This document shows, one piece after another, positions 55,170 to 61,729 of a stretch of 61,729 nucleotides of DNA. The notes under the pieces are model-generated. The model worked only from the letters and a program-made list of their open reading frames with translations, was not told the DNA's origin and made no database searches. Within the stretch, counting starts at the first letter, position 1. The number at the start of each line of letters is the position of its first letter. The DNA comes from Paenarthrobacter sp. PH39-S1 (GTDB taxonomy: Bacteria > Actinomycetota > Actinomycetes > Actinomycetales > Micrococcaceae), in the NCBI RefSeq assembly GCF_030063245.1, contig NZ_JASISR010000026.1, positions 1 through 61,729 on the forward strand, given 5' to 3'. Position numbers and translations under genes: made by a program.

Positions 55170-55596
55170 TGGGTAAGGACTTTGAGATCGTCTCCGAAAC
55201 CGACATTGACGGGCGCCGCAGCAGGTGTTCGATGCGGTCACGACCGGCAACGCCGGCTGGCTGTGGCCGAGGGACATCGAGCCGAAACCCGGTGGCTCCG
55301 GATCGAGGGGGAGTGAGGTCACGGCGTGGGATCCGCCGCGCCACACAGATAGCTTATCCGTCTGCGGGTTGGCGCCCTTTGATACGGAGGTTCACTACCG
55401 GGACCCGAACTTCATCGGACTGCGGACCACGGAATCGATGTACCGCTTCTTCGGTCGCAATGCTTTCGGCTCGGAGGTGGGGCTGACCGTTCACCTGGTC
55501 GGTCCGGTGCCGACGCCAGGGCAGCCGGCGCTGCCTGGCGGGATGAGCTGCATGGGCCGTACGGCCGACGGGCTACAGTGCGCCCAAACCGCGTGA
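55170..55596 (+). pseudogene. SRPBCC (AHSA1-like) protein, frameshifted with internal deletion
   Basis: Starts GKDFEIVSETDID, shifts frame near 55210, then QQVFDAVTTGNAGWLWPRDI, then jumps to NFIGLRTTESMYRFFGRNAF GSEVGLTVHLV, the family's C terminus. About 130 central residues are lost. With the ArsR relic it formed a regulator-SRPBCC pair behind the YCII gene. Confidence 0.7.
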
Positions 55597-55670
55597 CGAC
55601 CCTGAGGAATCAGCTGGTTTCCTGCCGCGTCGCGCTGACGACGGGGCGGGACCGTGATGACGGTGCTGTT

Positions 55671-55727
55671 CCGCCCCGTTGTCACGGCTCCGCCCCGTTG
55701 TCACGGCTCCGCCCCGTCGTCACGAAC
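55671..55727. repeat. 19-bp tandem repeat, three units
   Basis: CCGCCCCGTTGTCACGGCT at 55671-55689 and 55690-55708, and a diverged third copy at 55709-55727. Just upstream (55638-55662) lies an inverted, imperfect copy (GACGACGGGGCGG... GTGATGACGG), so the region can fold into a hairpin. It precedes the PolDom gene. Confidence 0.85.
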
Positions 55728-55794
55728 AGTCCTGAGTTCTCGGTGCCGAACGGAAACACATGACGCGGCGGCCTTCCTTGAGTAGGTTGTTCCT

Positions 55795-56829
55795 ATGGCA
55801 AGCGAAGCAGTAATACTTCCCGTCGGCGGACCGCATGGGGAACGCGAGGTGCGGATCTCCAGCCCTGGGAGAATCCTCTGGCCGGAGCCGGGGATCTCGA
55901 AGCTGGACCTTGCCCGGTACATCGTGGCGGTGGGGGAGGCCTTCGTTGCCGCCAATGGAGACCGGCCGGTCTCCCTGCAGCGCTTTCCGGACGGGATCGA
56001 CGGCGAGCAGTTCTTTTCGAAGAACCCGCCTAAGGGCGCACCGGAGTTTGTCCGGTCGGTGATGGTCGTCTATCCGAGCGCTCGGTCCCATCCGCAGCTG
56101 GTCATCGATGAGCCGGCGGCTGCCGTTTGGGCGGTACAGATGAACACCGTGGTGTTCCATCCGTGGGCTTCCCGCGCCGGCAATTCGGACAATCCGGACC
56201 AGCTGCGCATTGACCTGGACCCGCAGCCGGGCACGGACTTTGCCGATGCGGTCCCGGTTGCACTGGAGCTGAGGTCCGTGCTGGCGGAGGCTGGCCTCAC
56301 CGCCTTTATCAAGACCTCCGGAAACCGCGGCCTGCACGTGTTCGCCGCGATCGAACCGGTACACGAATTCCTGGATGTGCGTCACGCCGTGATCGCGGCG
56401 TCCCGTGAACTTGAGCGCCGCATGCCCCAGAAGGTCACGACGGCGTGGTGGAAGGAAGAGCGCGGCCGTCGGGTTTTCGTTGATTTCAATCAGGCGAACC
56501 GCGACCGGACGATTGCAGGCGCCTACAGCCCGCGTGCCCTGGCGCACGCGCCAGTCTCCTGTCCGCTGGCGTGGGACGAGCTGGAGAACGCGGATCCGCG
56601 GAACTACACGCTTGCCACCGTGCCGGAGCGGCTTAAAACGGTCGGCGACCCGTGGGCCGACATGCGTGCGACGCCCGGGACAATCGGGGAGCTGCTCGGC
56701 TGGTGGAAGCGGGACGTGGAGGCCGGATTGGGCGAGCTGCCTTTCCCGCCTGATTACCCGAAAATGCCAGGGGAGCCGCCGCGGGTGCAGCCCAGCCGCG
56801 CCCGCAAGCCGGACCCGGCGGCTACGTAG
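55795..56829 (+). CDS. LigD-type polymerase/primase domain protein (non-homologous end joining)
   Basis: A 344-residue stand-alone PolDom of the archaeo-eukaryotic primase family. Signs: ISSPGRILWPEPGISKLDLA, the 5'-phosphate binding and catalytic Asp pair in LRIDLDPQPGTDFADAV, KTSGNRGLHVFA, and TAWWKEERGRRVFVDFNQAN. It fills gaps at double-strand breaks, preferring ribonucleotides. Ligase and nuclease domains of full LigD are absent; an ATP-dependent ligase gene follows convergently. No ku gene in the window. Confidence 0.93.
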   Translation: MASEAVILPVGGPHGEREVRISSPGRILWPEPGISKLDLARYIVAVGEAFVAANGDRPVSLQRFPDGIDGEQFFSKNPPKGAPEFVRSVMVVYPSARSHPQLVIDEPAAAVWAVQMNTVVFHPWASRAGNSDNPDQLRIDLDPQPGTDFADAVPVALELRSVLAEAGLTAFIKTSGNRGLHVFAAIEPVHEFLDVRHAVIAASRELERRMPQKVTTAWWKEERGRRVFVDFNQANRDRTIAGAYSPRALAHAPVSCPLAWDELENADPRNYTLATVPERLKTVGDPWADMRATPGTIGELLGWWKRDVEAGLGELPFPPDYPKMPGEPPRVQPSRARKPDPAAT

Positions 56830-56876
56830 CGCCGCAGCAGGAAACCTCATCGGGTCGTCAGGCGAGCATCTGGCCG

Positions 56877-57929
56877 TCAGGCGAGCACCCGGTTCAGGTC
56901 ATAGGCAATGGGCCGCTCCAGCTGCTCGAAGGTGCATGACCGTGCCTCCCGGTCGGGGCGCCAGCGGAAAAACTGCACGGTGTGCCGGAATCGTGCGCCC
57001 TCCATCTGGTCGTAGCGCACCTCAACCACCCGGTCGGGCCGCAGGCGCACGTAAGAGATGTCCTTGCCCGCGGAGAAGCGGCTGCGTTCCGTCTCGCCGG
57101 TGACGACGGCGCCGTCGTCGTCCTTGAGGACGAGCGGGGCGAGCTCATCGATCAGTTCCAGCCGGCGGGCATCACTGAACGCGGACGCGCCCCCGATATT
57201 CCGCAGTTCGCCGTCGCCGTCGTAGAGGCCCAGCAGGAGTGAGCCGACACCGCTGCCGCTTTTGTGGACGCGGTAACCGAGGAGCACCACGTCCGCCGTT
57301 CTGTGGTGCTTGGTTTTGAGCATCAGGCGCTTGCCGGGCGCGTAGGCGGCGGCAAGCGGCTTGGCGACGACGCCGTCGAGCCCCGCGCCCTCGAACTCGA
57401 CGAGCCAGTGGCGGGCAAGCGCAACGTCCGTGCTGGTCCGGGTCAGGTGGATCGGGTCGCCGAGGTCTCCGGCCAGTGCTTCGAGCGCCGCGCGCCGTTC
57501 TCCGAAGGGGGTGCCAAGGAGGCTGTCCTTGCCCCGCGCCAGGAGGTCAAAGGCGACGAACATTGCCGGGGTCTCTTCGGCGAGCTTGCGGACTCGGCTG
57601 GCGGCCGGGTGGATGCGCTGCGACAAGGCTTCCCAATCCAGGCGTTCGCGGCCCGGTTCTCCGCTGCGGACCACGATCTCGCCGTCGAGCACGCATGGGC
57701 CGGGCAAAAGCCGGGCGAAGGCACTCTCCAGTTCGGGAAAATAGCGGGTTAGCATCTTCGACCCGCGGCTGCCGATCTCCACCTTCGATCCGTCAAAGTA
57801 GACGATGCCACGGAAGCCATCCCATTTCGGCTCGTAGCTGAGTCCGCCCAGGACGCTGTCCGGATCCGGCACGGCGTCCACAGCCTTGGCGAGCATGGGC
57901 TGGACAGGGGATGCGGCGGACGGTTCCAT
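56877..57929 (-). CDS. ATP-dependent DNA ligase (LigC-like)
   Basis: A 350-residue two-domain ligase. The nucleotidyl-transfer motif is LSYEPKWDGFRGIV with Lys35 the likely adenylated residue. Further motifs: GSRGSKMLTRYFPELE, LDGEIVV, GLDGVVAKPLAAAYAPG (motif IV/V), LMLKTKHHRTADVVLLGY. The OB domain follows. Convergent with the PolDom gene, it is likely its repair partner. Size and motifs match mycobacterial LigC rather than LigD. Confidence 0.93.
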   Translation of the reverse strand: MEPSAASPVQPMLAKAVDAVPDPDSVLGGLSYEPKWDGFRGIVYFDGSKVEIGSRGSKMLTRYFPELESAFARLLPGPCVLDGEIVVRSGEPGRERLDWEALSQRIHPAASRVRKLAEETPAMFVAFDLLARGKDSLLGTPFGERRAALEALAGDLGDPIHLTRTSTDVALARHWLVEFEGAGLDGVVAKPLAAAYAPGKRLMLKTKHHRTADVVLLGYRVHKSGSGVGSLLLGLYDGDGELRNIGGASAFSDARRLELIDELAPLVLKDDDGAVVTGETERSRFSAGKDISYVRLRPDRVVEVRYDQMEGARFRHTVQFFRWRPDREARSCTFEQLERPIAYDLNRVLA

Positions 57930-57962
57930 GCTTCGATCTTGCCTTAGCGGACGCCGCGGCGG

Positions 57963-58047
57963 TAGGGGTGCCGGACTTCGGGGGTGCTGGACTTTGGGGG
58001 TGCTGGACTTTGGGGGTGCTGGACTTTCCCAGGGGTGCCGGACTTTC
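57963..58047. repeat. 16-bp tandem repeat upstream of the ligase gene
   Basis: GGGGGTGCTGGACTTT occurs three times exactly (57980-57995, 57996-58011, 58012-58027), flanked by two diverged copies (from 57964 and about 58032). It lies just upstream of the ligase start and could influence its promoter or be slippage-generated. Confidence 0.85.
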
Positions 58048-58244
58048 CCTGACGTTGGTCCGGCCGCGCATGGGAGGGCCCCTGGGCGTTGCCGGTTCCG
58101 GTGAAGGCCGGTGCATTGCTCGACGCCGGCCTGCTATTCGGGCCGGGAGCGATGGCCAGGACCGCGATGGGGGAGTGCCCGGGCGCGCAGCGCTTCAATC
58201 GTGCGGCATTATGGAGGGACTGCGGCCCGGGACTTCCATGGGAC

Positions 58245-58252
58245 GTGTACAC
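58245..58252. promoter_or_regulatory. Short palindrome GTGTACAC before the TetR gene
   Basis: An 8-base perfect palindrome 12 bases before ATG 58264, where a TetR-family autoregulator would bind. Confidence 0.35.
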
Positions 58253-58263
58253 AAACGATCAGG

Positions 58264-58899
58264 ATGCGGATGTCACTATCACGACAGCAGATTATCGACA
58301 CTGCACTGAAAATCCTGCGCGACTATGGTCTGGCGGATCTGTCCATGCGGCGGCTGGCCCGGGATCTCGGCGTGCAGCCGGGGGCCCTGTATTGGCATGT
58401 AAAAAATAAGCAGGAGCTGTTGGGTGTCCTGGCCGAGCGGATTCTGGAGAACGTAGACGGCGGCGCGGCAGCGGATGACGTAGCGGGCGACGGCGGCGCG
58501 GCAGGTCCGGGCGCCAGTGCGGGCTCGATCCGGCGGCTGGCGCTGGAGATCCGCCGGGCGCTGCTGCAGGTTCGGGACGGGGCCGAGGTGGTGTCCCTTG
58601 CCCAGGCCCTGGACCCCCAGGCGCTGGGCCCGGTCATTACGTTGCGCCGGCTGCTGGCCACCGCAGGCCTCGGGGAGCCGCAGGCTGGGTGGGCTGCCAG
58701 AGCGGTGACCCATTACATCCTTGGGGCCGTGGCGGAGGAACAGACCCAGGCTGATCTCGTCCGCGCCGGGCTGGTCACGCGGGATGGAGGCGGAGATGAC
58801 GACAGCTCGGGGGCCAGTGACGGTGCTGATGATGCTTTTAACTTCGGCGTGGACTTGTTTCTGGCCGGGCTGAGCGTACAGCCAGCATCCCAGAGCTAG
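58264..58899 (+). CDS. TetR-family transcriptional regulator
   Basis: A 211-residue regulator with HTH residues 5-50 (SRQQIIDTALKILRDYGLAD, LSMRRLARDLGVQPGALYWH, VKNKQELL) and a TetR_C-type ligand domain. A Gly/Ala/Asp-rich loop (ADDVAGDGGAAGPGASAG) lies between. ATG 58264 is taken; ATG 58270 is also possible. No adjacent target gene; resolvase genes follow on the opposite strand. Confidence 0.9.
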   Translation: MRMSLSRQQIIDTALKILRDYGLADLSMRRLARDLGVQPGALYWHVKNKQELLGVLAERILENVDGGAAADDVAGDGGAAGPGASAGSIRRLALEIRRALLQVRDGAEVVSLAQALDPQALGPVITLRRLLATAGLGEPQAGWAARAVTHYILGAVAEEQTQADLVRAGLVTRDGGGDDDSSGASDGADDAFNFGVDLFLAGLSVQPASQS

Positions 58900-58905
58900 G
58901 TTAAT

Positions 58906-58943
58906 GGCCGGAGACAGAGTTGACGGCCGGAGACAGGGTTGGG
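58906..58943. repeat. 19-bp direct tandem repeat after the TetR gene
   Basis: GGCCGGAGACAGAGTTGAC (58906-58924) is followed directly by GGCCGGAGACAGGGTTGGG (58925-58943). Confidence 0.8.
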
Positions 58944-58974
58944 GTCTGAGGAGGATCGGTACGGAAGTTCACGT

Positions 58975-59076
58975 TTAGAGTGTGTCGGTGCTGATCCGGT
59001 TTTGAACGGTGGGATCGCGGACGGAGCCTCCGATGCTTAGCCTGACTTCGCGTTGAGTGAGCTCATCAGAAGTCAT
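58975..59076 (-). pseudogene. Relic of a second serine resolvase
   Basis: A 33-codon frame reads MTSDELTQREVRLSIGGSVR then DPTVQNRIS. It matches the intact resolvase at 59088-59678 (DDLASREIKLNIGGSVHDPT) across about 20 residues, with clear DNA similarity (59010-59060 to 59385-59420). It is the middle of another resolvase gene, without the catalytic Ser region or HTH. Confidence 0.7.
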
Positions 59077-59087
59077 CTGCACAATTC

Positions 59088-59678
59088 TCAGGAGCGTATT
59101 GGCTCGGCTGCCCTGCGTTGTCCGCGTTCAACGGCCCGGTAGATGGTGGATCGGCTGATGGAGAATAGTTCGGCCATGGTGTATTTCCCCACATCGTGCA
59201 GTTCCAGGAGGTGGACTTCCTGCTTCACGGTGAGTTTTGGCTGCTTTCCCCGGAGCCGTCCGTTGGCCTTGGCGACTTTCATTCCTTCGCGGGTGCGCAT
59301 GCTGATGAGGTCGGCTTCGAACTCGGCGATCATCGCCAGTACGTTGAATAGCAGTTTGCCCATTGGGTCGGTGGGGTCGTGGACGGAGCCGCCGATGTTG
59401 AGTTTGATTTCGCGGCTGGCCAGGTCATCCGCAATTTCGTGGGCGTCCCGGACGGAACGGGCTAGGCGGTCGAGTTTGGTAACAACGAAGGTATCTCCGG
59501 CCCGGCACGCAGCGAGGGCTTCGCGGAGTCCTGCGCGGTGCTTGTTTCTGCCGGTGAAGCCGTGATCAACATAGACGCGTTCCGGCTCCACGCCAAGGGC
59601 AGCCAGTGCGTCACGCTGTGCGGTGAGGTCTTGCTCTTCCGTGGATACGCGTGCGTAGCCGACCATGAAGTTAGACAT
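59088..59678 (-). CDS. Serine recombinase (Tn3-type resolvase)
   Basis: A 196-residue resolvase/invertase: VGYARVSTEEQDL with catalytic Ser12, VYVDHGFTGRNKHRAGLREA, VTKLDRLARSVRDAHEIAD, and the C-terminal HTH (YTMAELFSISRSTIYRAVER). It cuts DNA at paired res sites. ATG 59678 is the best start (ATG 59666 is also in frame). No transposase (TnpA) is in the window, so it may be the remainder of a Tn3-family or genomic island module. Confidence 0.92.
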   Translation of the reverse strand: MSNFMVGYARVSTEEQDLTAQRDALAALGVEPERVYVDHGFTGRNKHRAGLREALAACRAGDTFVVTKLDRLARSVRDAHEIADDLASREIKLNIGGSVHDPTDPMGKLLFNVLAMIAEFEADLISMRTREGMKVAKANGRLRGKQPKLTVKQEVHLLELHDVGKYTMAELFSISRSTIYRAVERGQRRAAEPIRS

Positions 59679-59704
59679 GCGGTCCAGTGTGTCATATAAG
59701 GCCC

Positions 59705-59755
59705 CATCACCGGTCAGTTTACCGGACACCCCTTACGGTACAGTCGGTGGCCAGC
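59705..59755. other. Possible res (resolution) site upstream of the resolvase gene
   Basis: CCGGT-CAGTTT-ACCGG (59710-59725) is an inverted repeat upstream of the resolvase start, next to CGGTACAGTCGGTGG. Resolvase res sites occupy this position in Tn3 elements. Assignment rests on position and symmetry. Confidence 0.35.
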
Positions 59756-59839
59756 AGTCGCAACGATGCACTTCATGGGCGGGTTTGTCCGGTGGAGGAC
59801 CGGCTTACGGACCTTCTCACAAGGCTGCCAGGTTTCCGC

Positions 59840-61231
59840 TTACGAGACGCCGATCTTGTGTTCGACGTACCCTTGTAGGACGTCGAGGCCTACGCCGAGC
59901 CCGCGGTTGCCGAGGTCCGCCAAGAAGCGCTTGAGACGACCACGCGCCGCGACACGTTCGGCCCCTCGTGCACCGCCGTCCTCCAGCTCGTGAACAGCCG
60001 TTTCCAGCTGAGTGCGCTCATGGCCGCCGAAGGTCGCAACGAGTTCGAGCAACTGTTTCGCTTCGGCTCCGAGGTTGACGGTTCCCGCGATGTTCTGGAC
60101 CACCGAACCGGCAACCTCGTTGATGAACTGCGGATTGAAATTATTGACTGTTAAGGAAGGACTTGGGTTCAACTTCGGCCCCTCGATAACCCCGATAGCC
60201 GCCGGAGGCGGAAGCAGCTCGTCCAATACAGCCTCTAGGTCCCTACTCTTCAACTCATCGACCTCAAGCACTATGTTCTCGAGTTCATGCTTCAAGCTCA
60301 GCACCCGCTCCTCCCTTCGTTGCTTAAGGTCGAGGCTGAGACGGCGTGCTCGGGTCGCATACCGCGACACGATGATTGTTGCTGCGTCCTCCGTTACGCC
60401 GTTCGCGATGAGCTGGGCGATAGCGGCCGCTGGCATGGCCACACAGTCCCCGAGGAAGGACGAAAAATCCTCGAAGTAGCGGCTCAATCCACCCTCAGGC
60501 TGGCCGTCCCCGCTGAAGAATTCGAACACTTGGCCGGCGGCAGTGCTGTAGCCCTCCTGACGAACGCGGCTGTGGCCCGTCTGGCCAAGCCACTCGCGGA
60601 AGAGGCCGAGGAGAGCCTCCGCCTCTTGCGCGTAGAGACGACCGCTGGGGACGTAGAAGCGAAAGAGCAGGTGCCGCTCATTGTCCTCTAGGAACCCGCT
60701 CGCGATGATCGAACGTTCCACGTTCGTGCGGTACGGAAAGACGTTAAGCTGACGATCCCGGAGCATGGCGTTCACGCGCTCCCGTGTGGCGTCGGAAATC
60801 GCTCTGAAGGGATCCTCCCTAATAGATTCGAAGAAGGCGCGATCCTCATCGCTAAGCGCGTGAGTGACGTCAATCTCCATGGCACGCTCAACTGGTGAAA
60901 CGTCGTTGGCCGCGCGCTGCTCGTCGGTGAGGAACACTGCTTCATGGACGAGAACCACGTGAGAGCGGTCGGCGAGAGCATTTAGCAGGGCCCTAGACGC
61001 TTCTTCATACTCGGGCCGGCACATTGCCTCGTAGTCGCTGCGCCTCAGAACGACCAGTGCACCACGACAGTGCGGCGAAGTAATCATGGCCACGATCGTG
61101 GTCCAATTTTCAGGCTTCGAACTAAGCAGCTTCTTAAGATAGAAGACACCGCTCGACCTCAATTTCGTTGTGGCCGATTCACTGTCAACGTCTCCAACGA
61201 AAAGAAAGTAATCAGGCTCATCTGTGGTCAC
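59840..61231 (-). CDS. Unknown 463-residue protein, candidate defence or island cargo
   Basis: I do not recognise this family. Residues 1-110 look alpha/beta (TTIVAMITSPHCRGALVVLR; SHVVLVHEAVFLTDEQ). Residues 165-250 form a second domain (NVERSIIASGFLEDNERHLL; FYVPSGRLYAQEAEALLGLF). About 285-345 are a long charged coiled coil (SRYATRARRLSLDLKQRREE; LKHELENIVLEVDELKSRD). The last 100 residues (LTVNNFNPQFINEVAGSVVQ, NIAGTVNLGAEAKQ) resemble C-terminal domains of abortive-infection proteins such as AbiTii. It lies between a resolvase and an IS-interrupted gene, a mobile setting. ATG 61231 fits the frame. Confidence 0.75.
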   Translation of the reverse strand: MTTDEPDYFLFVGDVDSESATTKLRSSGVFYLKKLLSSKPENWTTIVAMITSPHCRGALVVLRRSDYEAMCRPEYEEASRALLNALADRSHVVLVHEAVFLTDEQRAANDVSPVERAMEIDVTHALSDEDRAFFESIREDPFRAISDATRERVNAMLRDRQLNVFPYRTNVERSIIASGFLEDNERHLLFRFYVPSGRLYAQEAEALLGLFREWLGQTGHSRVRQEGYSTAAGQVFEFFSGDGQPEGGLSRYFEDFSSFLGDCVAMPAAAIAQLIANGVTEDAATIIVSRYATRARRLSLDLKQRREERVLSLKHELENIVLEVDELKSRDLEAVLDELLPPPAAIGVIEGPKLNPSPSLTVNNFNPQFINEVAGSVVQNIAGTVNLGAEAKQLLELVATFGGHERTQLETAVHELEDGGARGAERVAARGRLKRFLADLGNRGLGVGLDVLQGYVEHKIGVS

Positions 61232-61300
61232 TCACCATTTCTACAGGCTTCGCGCATTGGAGCGAAGCCGGCCGGTCAATACGTGCTCAATACTGGGTAG

Positions 61301-61603
61301 GTGTCCGAAGAACGATCCCTCAGCGGGCGCTGCAGGGACGATAAATGGGAGACTGGGAGAGTGATTCGTACTCTGAACGTACCCGTTACTCTCAGCGCTA
61401 AAGCTCAGGAGCTCACTCTGCGCAGGGCTTCCGACAAGGACCTCAGGGCGCTGATGCTCCTTCTTGCGGACGATCCAATCAGCACAACAAGGGGTGACAA
61501 GGCCGACGATTCTGACTCCGCCGCTTACAGGTCTGCATTAATTGCGATCGTCACAGATCCCTCCAATGAGCTCCTAGTCGTCGTGAACGAGGCAAACGAG
61601 CCC
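61301..61603 (+). pseudogene. GNAT-family N-acetyltransferase, 5' part, interrupted by an IS
   Basis: From GTG 61361 (or 61301) the frame reads LTLRRASDKDLRALMLLLAD, DSAAYRSALIAIVTDPSNEL, LVVVNEANEPLV, the N-terminal half of a GNAT acetyltransferase before the acetyl-CoA motif A. After Val the sequence continues as IS630 DNA (SRAVNSF, stop). So the gene is cut about 80 residues in. Confidence 0.7.
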
Positions 61604-61729
61604 CTAGTGTCTCGCGCCGTTAATTCGTTTTAATAGTCGTCCCAGTGATTCGAGGATCTCCTCGGCGGTCTTCGTCCAGATAAACGGTTTGGGATTCTCG
61701 TTCCACCCCTTGATCCAGTTGCGCAGATC
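61604..61729 (-). mobile_element. IS630-family transposase, C-terminal end (runs off the window)
   Basis: The minus strand reads DLRNWIKGWNENPKPFIWTK, TAEEILESLGRLLKRINGAR H then TAG. This is the C terminus of IS630-type DDE transposases (WNENPRPFxWTKTADEILE). The stop overlaps the end of the GNAT coding part at CCCTAG; IS630 elements insert at TA, fitting insertion at 61605-61606. Confidence 0.85.

Noticed and set aside
58900-61729. Prophage
   Set aside because: Only a resolvase, an unknown protein and an IS are present; no integrase, terminase, capsid or lysis genes.

Overview
The window looks like a chromosomal piece of a high-GC actinobacterium, most likely Arthrobacter or a close Micrococcaceae relative. 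This is inferred from codon use, frequent GTG/TTG starts, tight ATGA overlaps and gene content (HpaB-type monooxygenase, ScbR-like receptor, actinobacterial ligase and PolDom genes). No rRNA, tRNA, CRISPR array or phage structural gene was seen. The window is accessory in character: about six metabolic or transport operons, each with its own regulator, separated by spacers full of decayed genes, short tandem repeats and traces of mobile elements.

Layout. 1-4600: end of a type I restriction operon (HsdS remnant, complete HsdR, YgjP-like metallopeptidase). 4609-7285: decayed PaaX regulator, a nucleotidyltransferase/HEPN-like pair, and a methyltransferase scrap. 7286-17873: amino-acid-type ABC uptake and an atypical M20 hydrolase on the minus strand; on the plus strand a LysR regulator, then flavin reductase, HpaB-like monooxygenase, RidA, DUF1028, M20D amidohydrolase and aspartase. 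Together these suggest import, oxidation and hydrolysis of an N-containing compound down to aspartate and fumarate. 18729-19741: amine oxidase pseudogene and a cupin. 19842-27278: a minus-strand operon (MHS transporter, ThDP enzyme, YtcJ-like amidohydrolase, carbamoylase-type M20) facing a divergent PucR regulator. 27350-29774: VapBC, transposase and enzyme scraps, a gamma-butyrolactone-receptor-like TetR. 30267-34309: aldo/keto reductase and the remains of a nucleoside/ribose operon. 34380-36765: copper P-type ATPase with a broken copZ and a CsoR-type operator. 37004-40781: ABC-F protein, an unknown membrane protein, a sugar permease remnant, a DHFR-like protein.

41036-51017 is the most coherent apparently undescribed unit: alpha/beta hydrolase with an altered nucleophile, IclR regulator with a dense palindromic operator, 19-codon leader ORF, complete quaternary-ammonium-type ABC importer (two permeases, ATPase, lipoprotein), nitrilase-family hydrolase, DUF6282 hydrolase and a 974-residue flavin/Fe-S oxidoreductase. 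Genes in its core overlap or nearly touch, suggesting one import-and-degradation operon with an unknown substrate.

51203-57929: Ktr-type potassium uptake pair, a YCII gene followed by wrecked ArsR and SRPBCC genes, then convergent genes for a LigD-type polymerase domain and an ATP-dependent DNA ligase. 58264-61729: TetR regulator, serine resolvase with a relic copy beside it, a 463-residue protein of unknown function in a mobile setting, and a GNAT gene cut by an IS630-family element that runs off the window. Function statements rest on motif recognition by eye; no database search was run.
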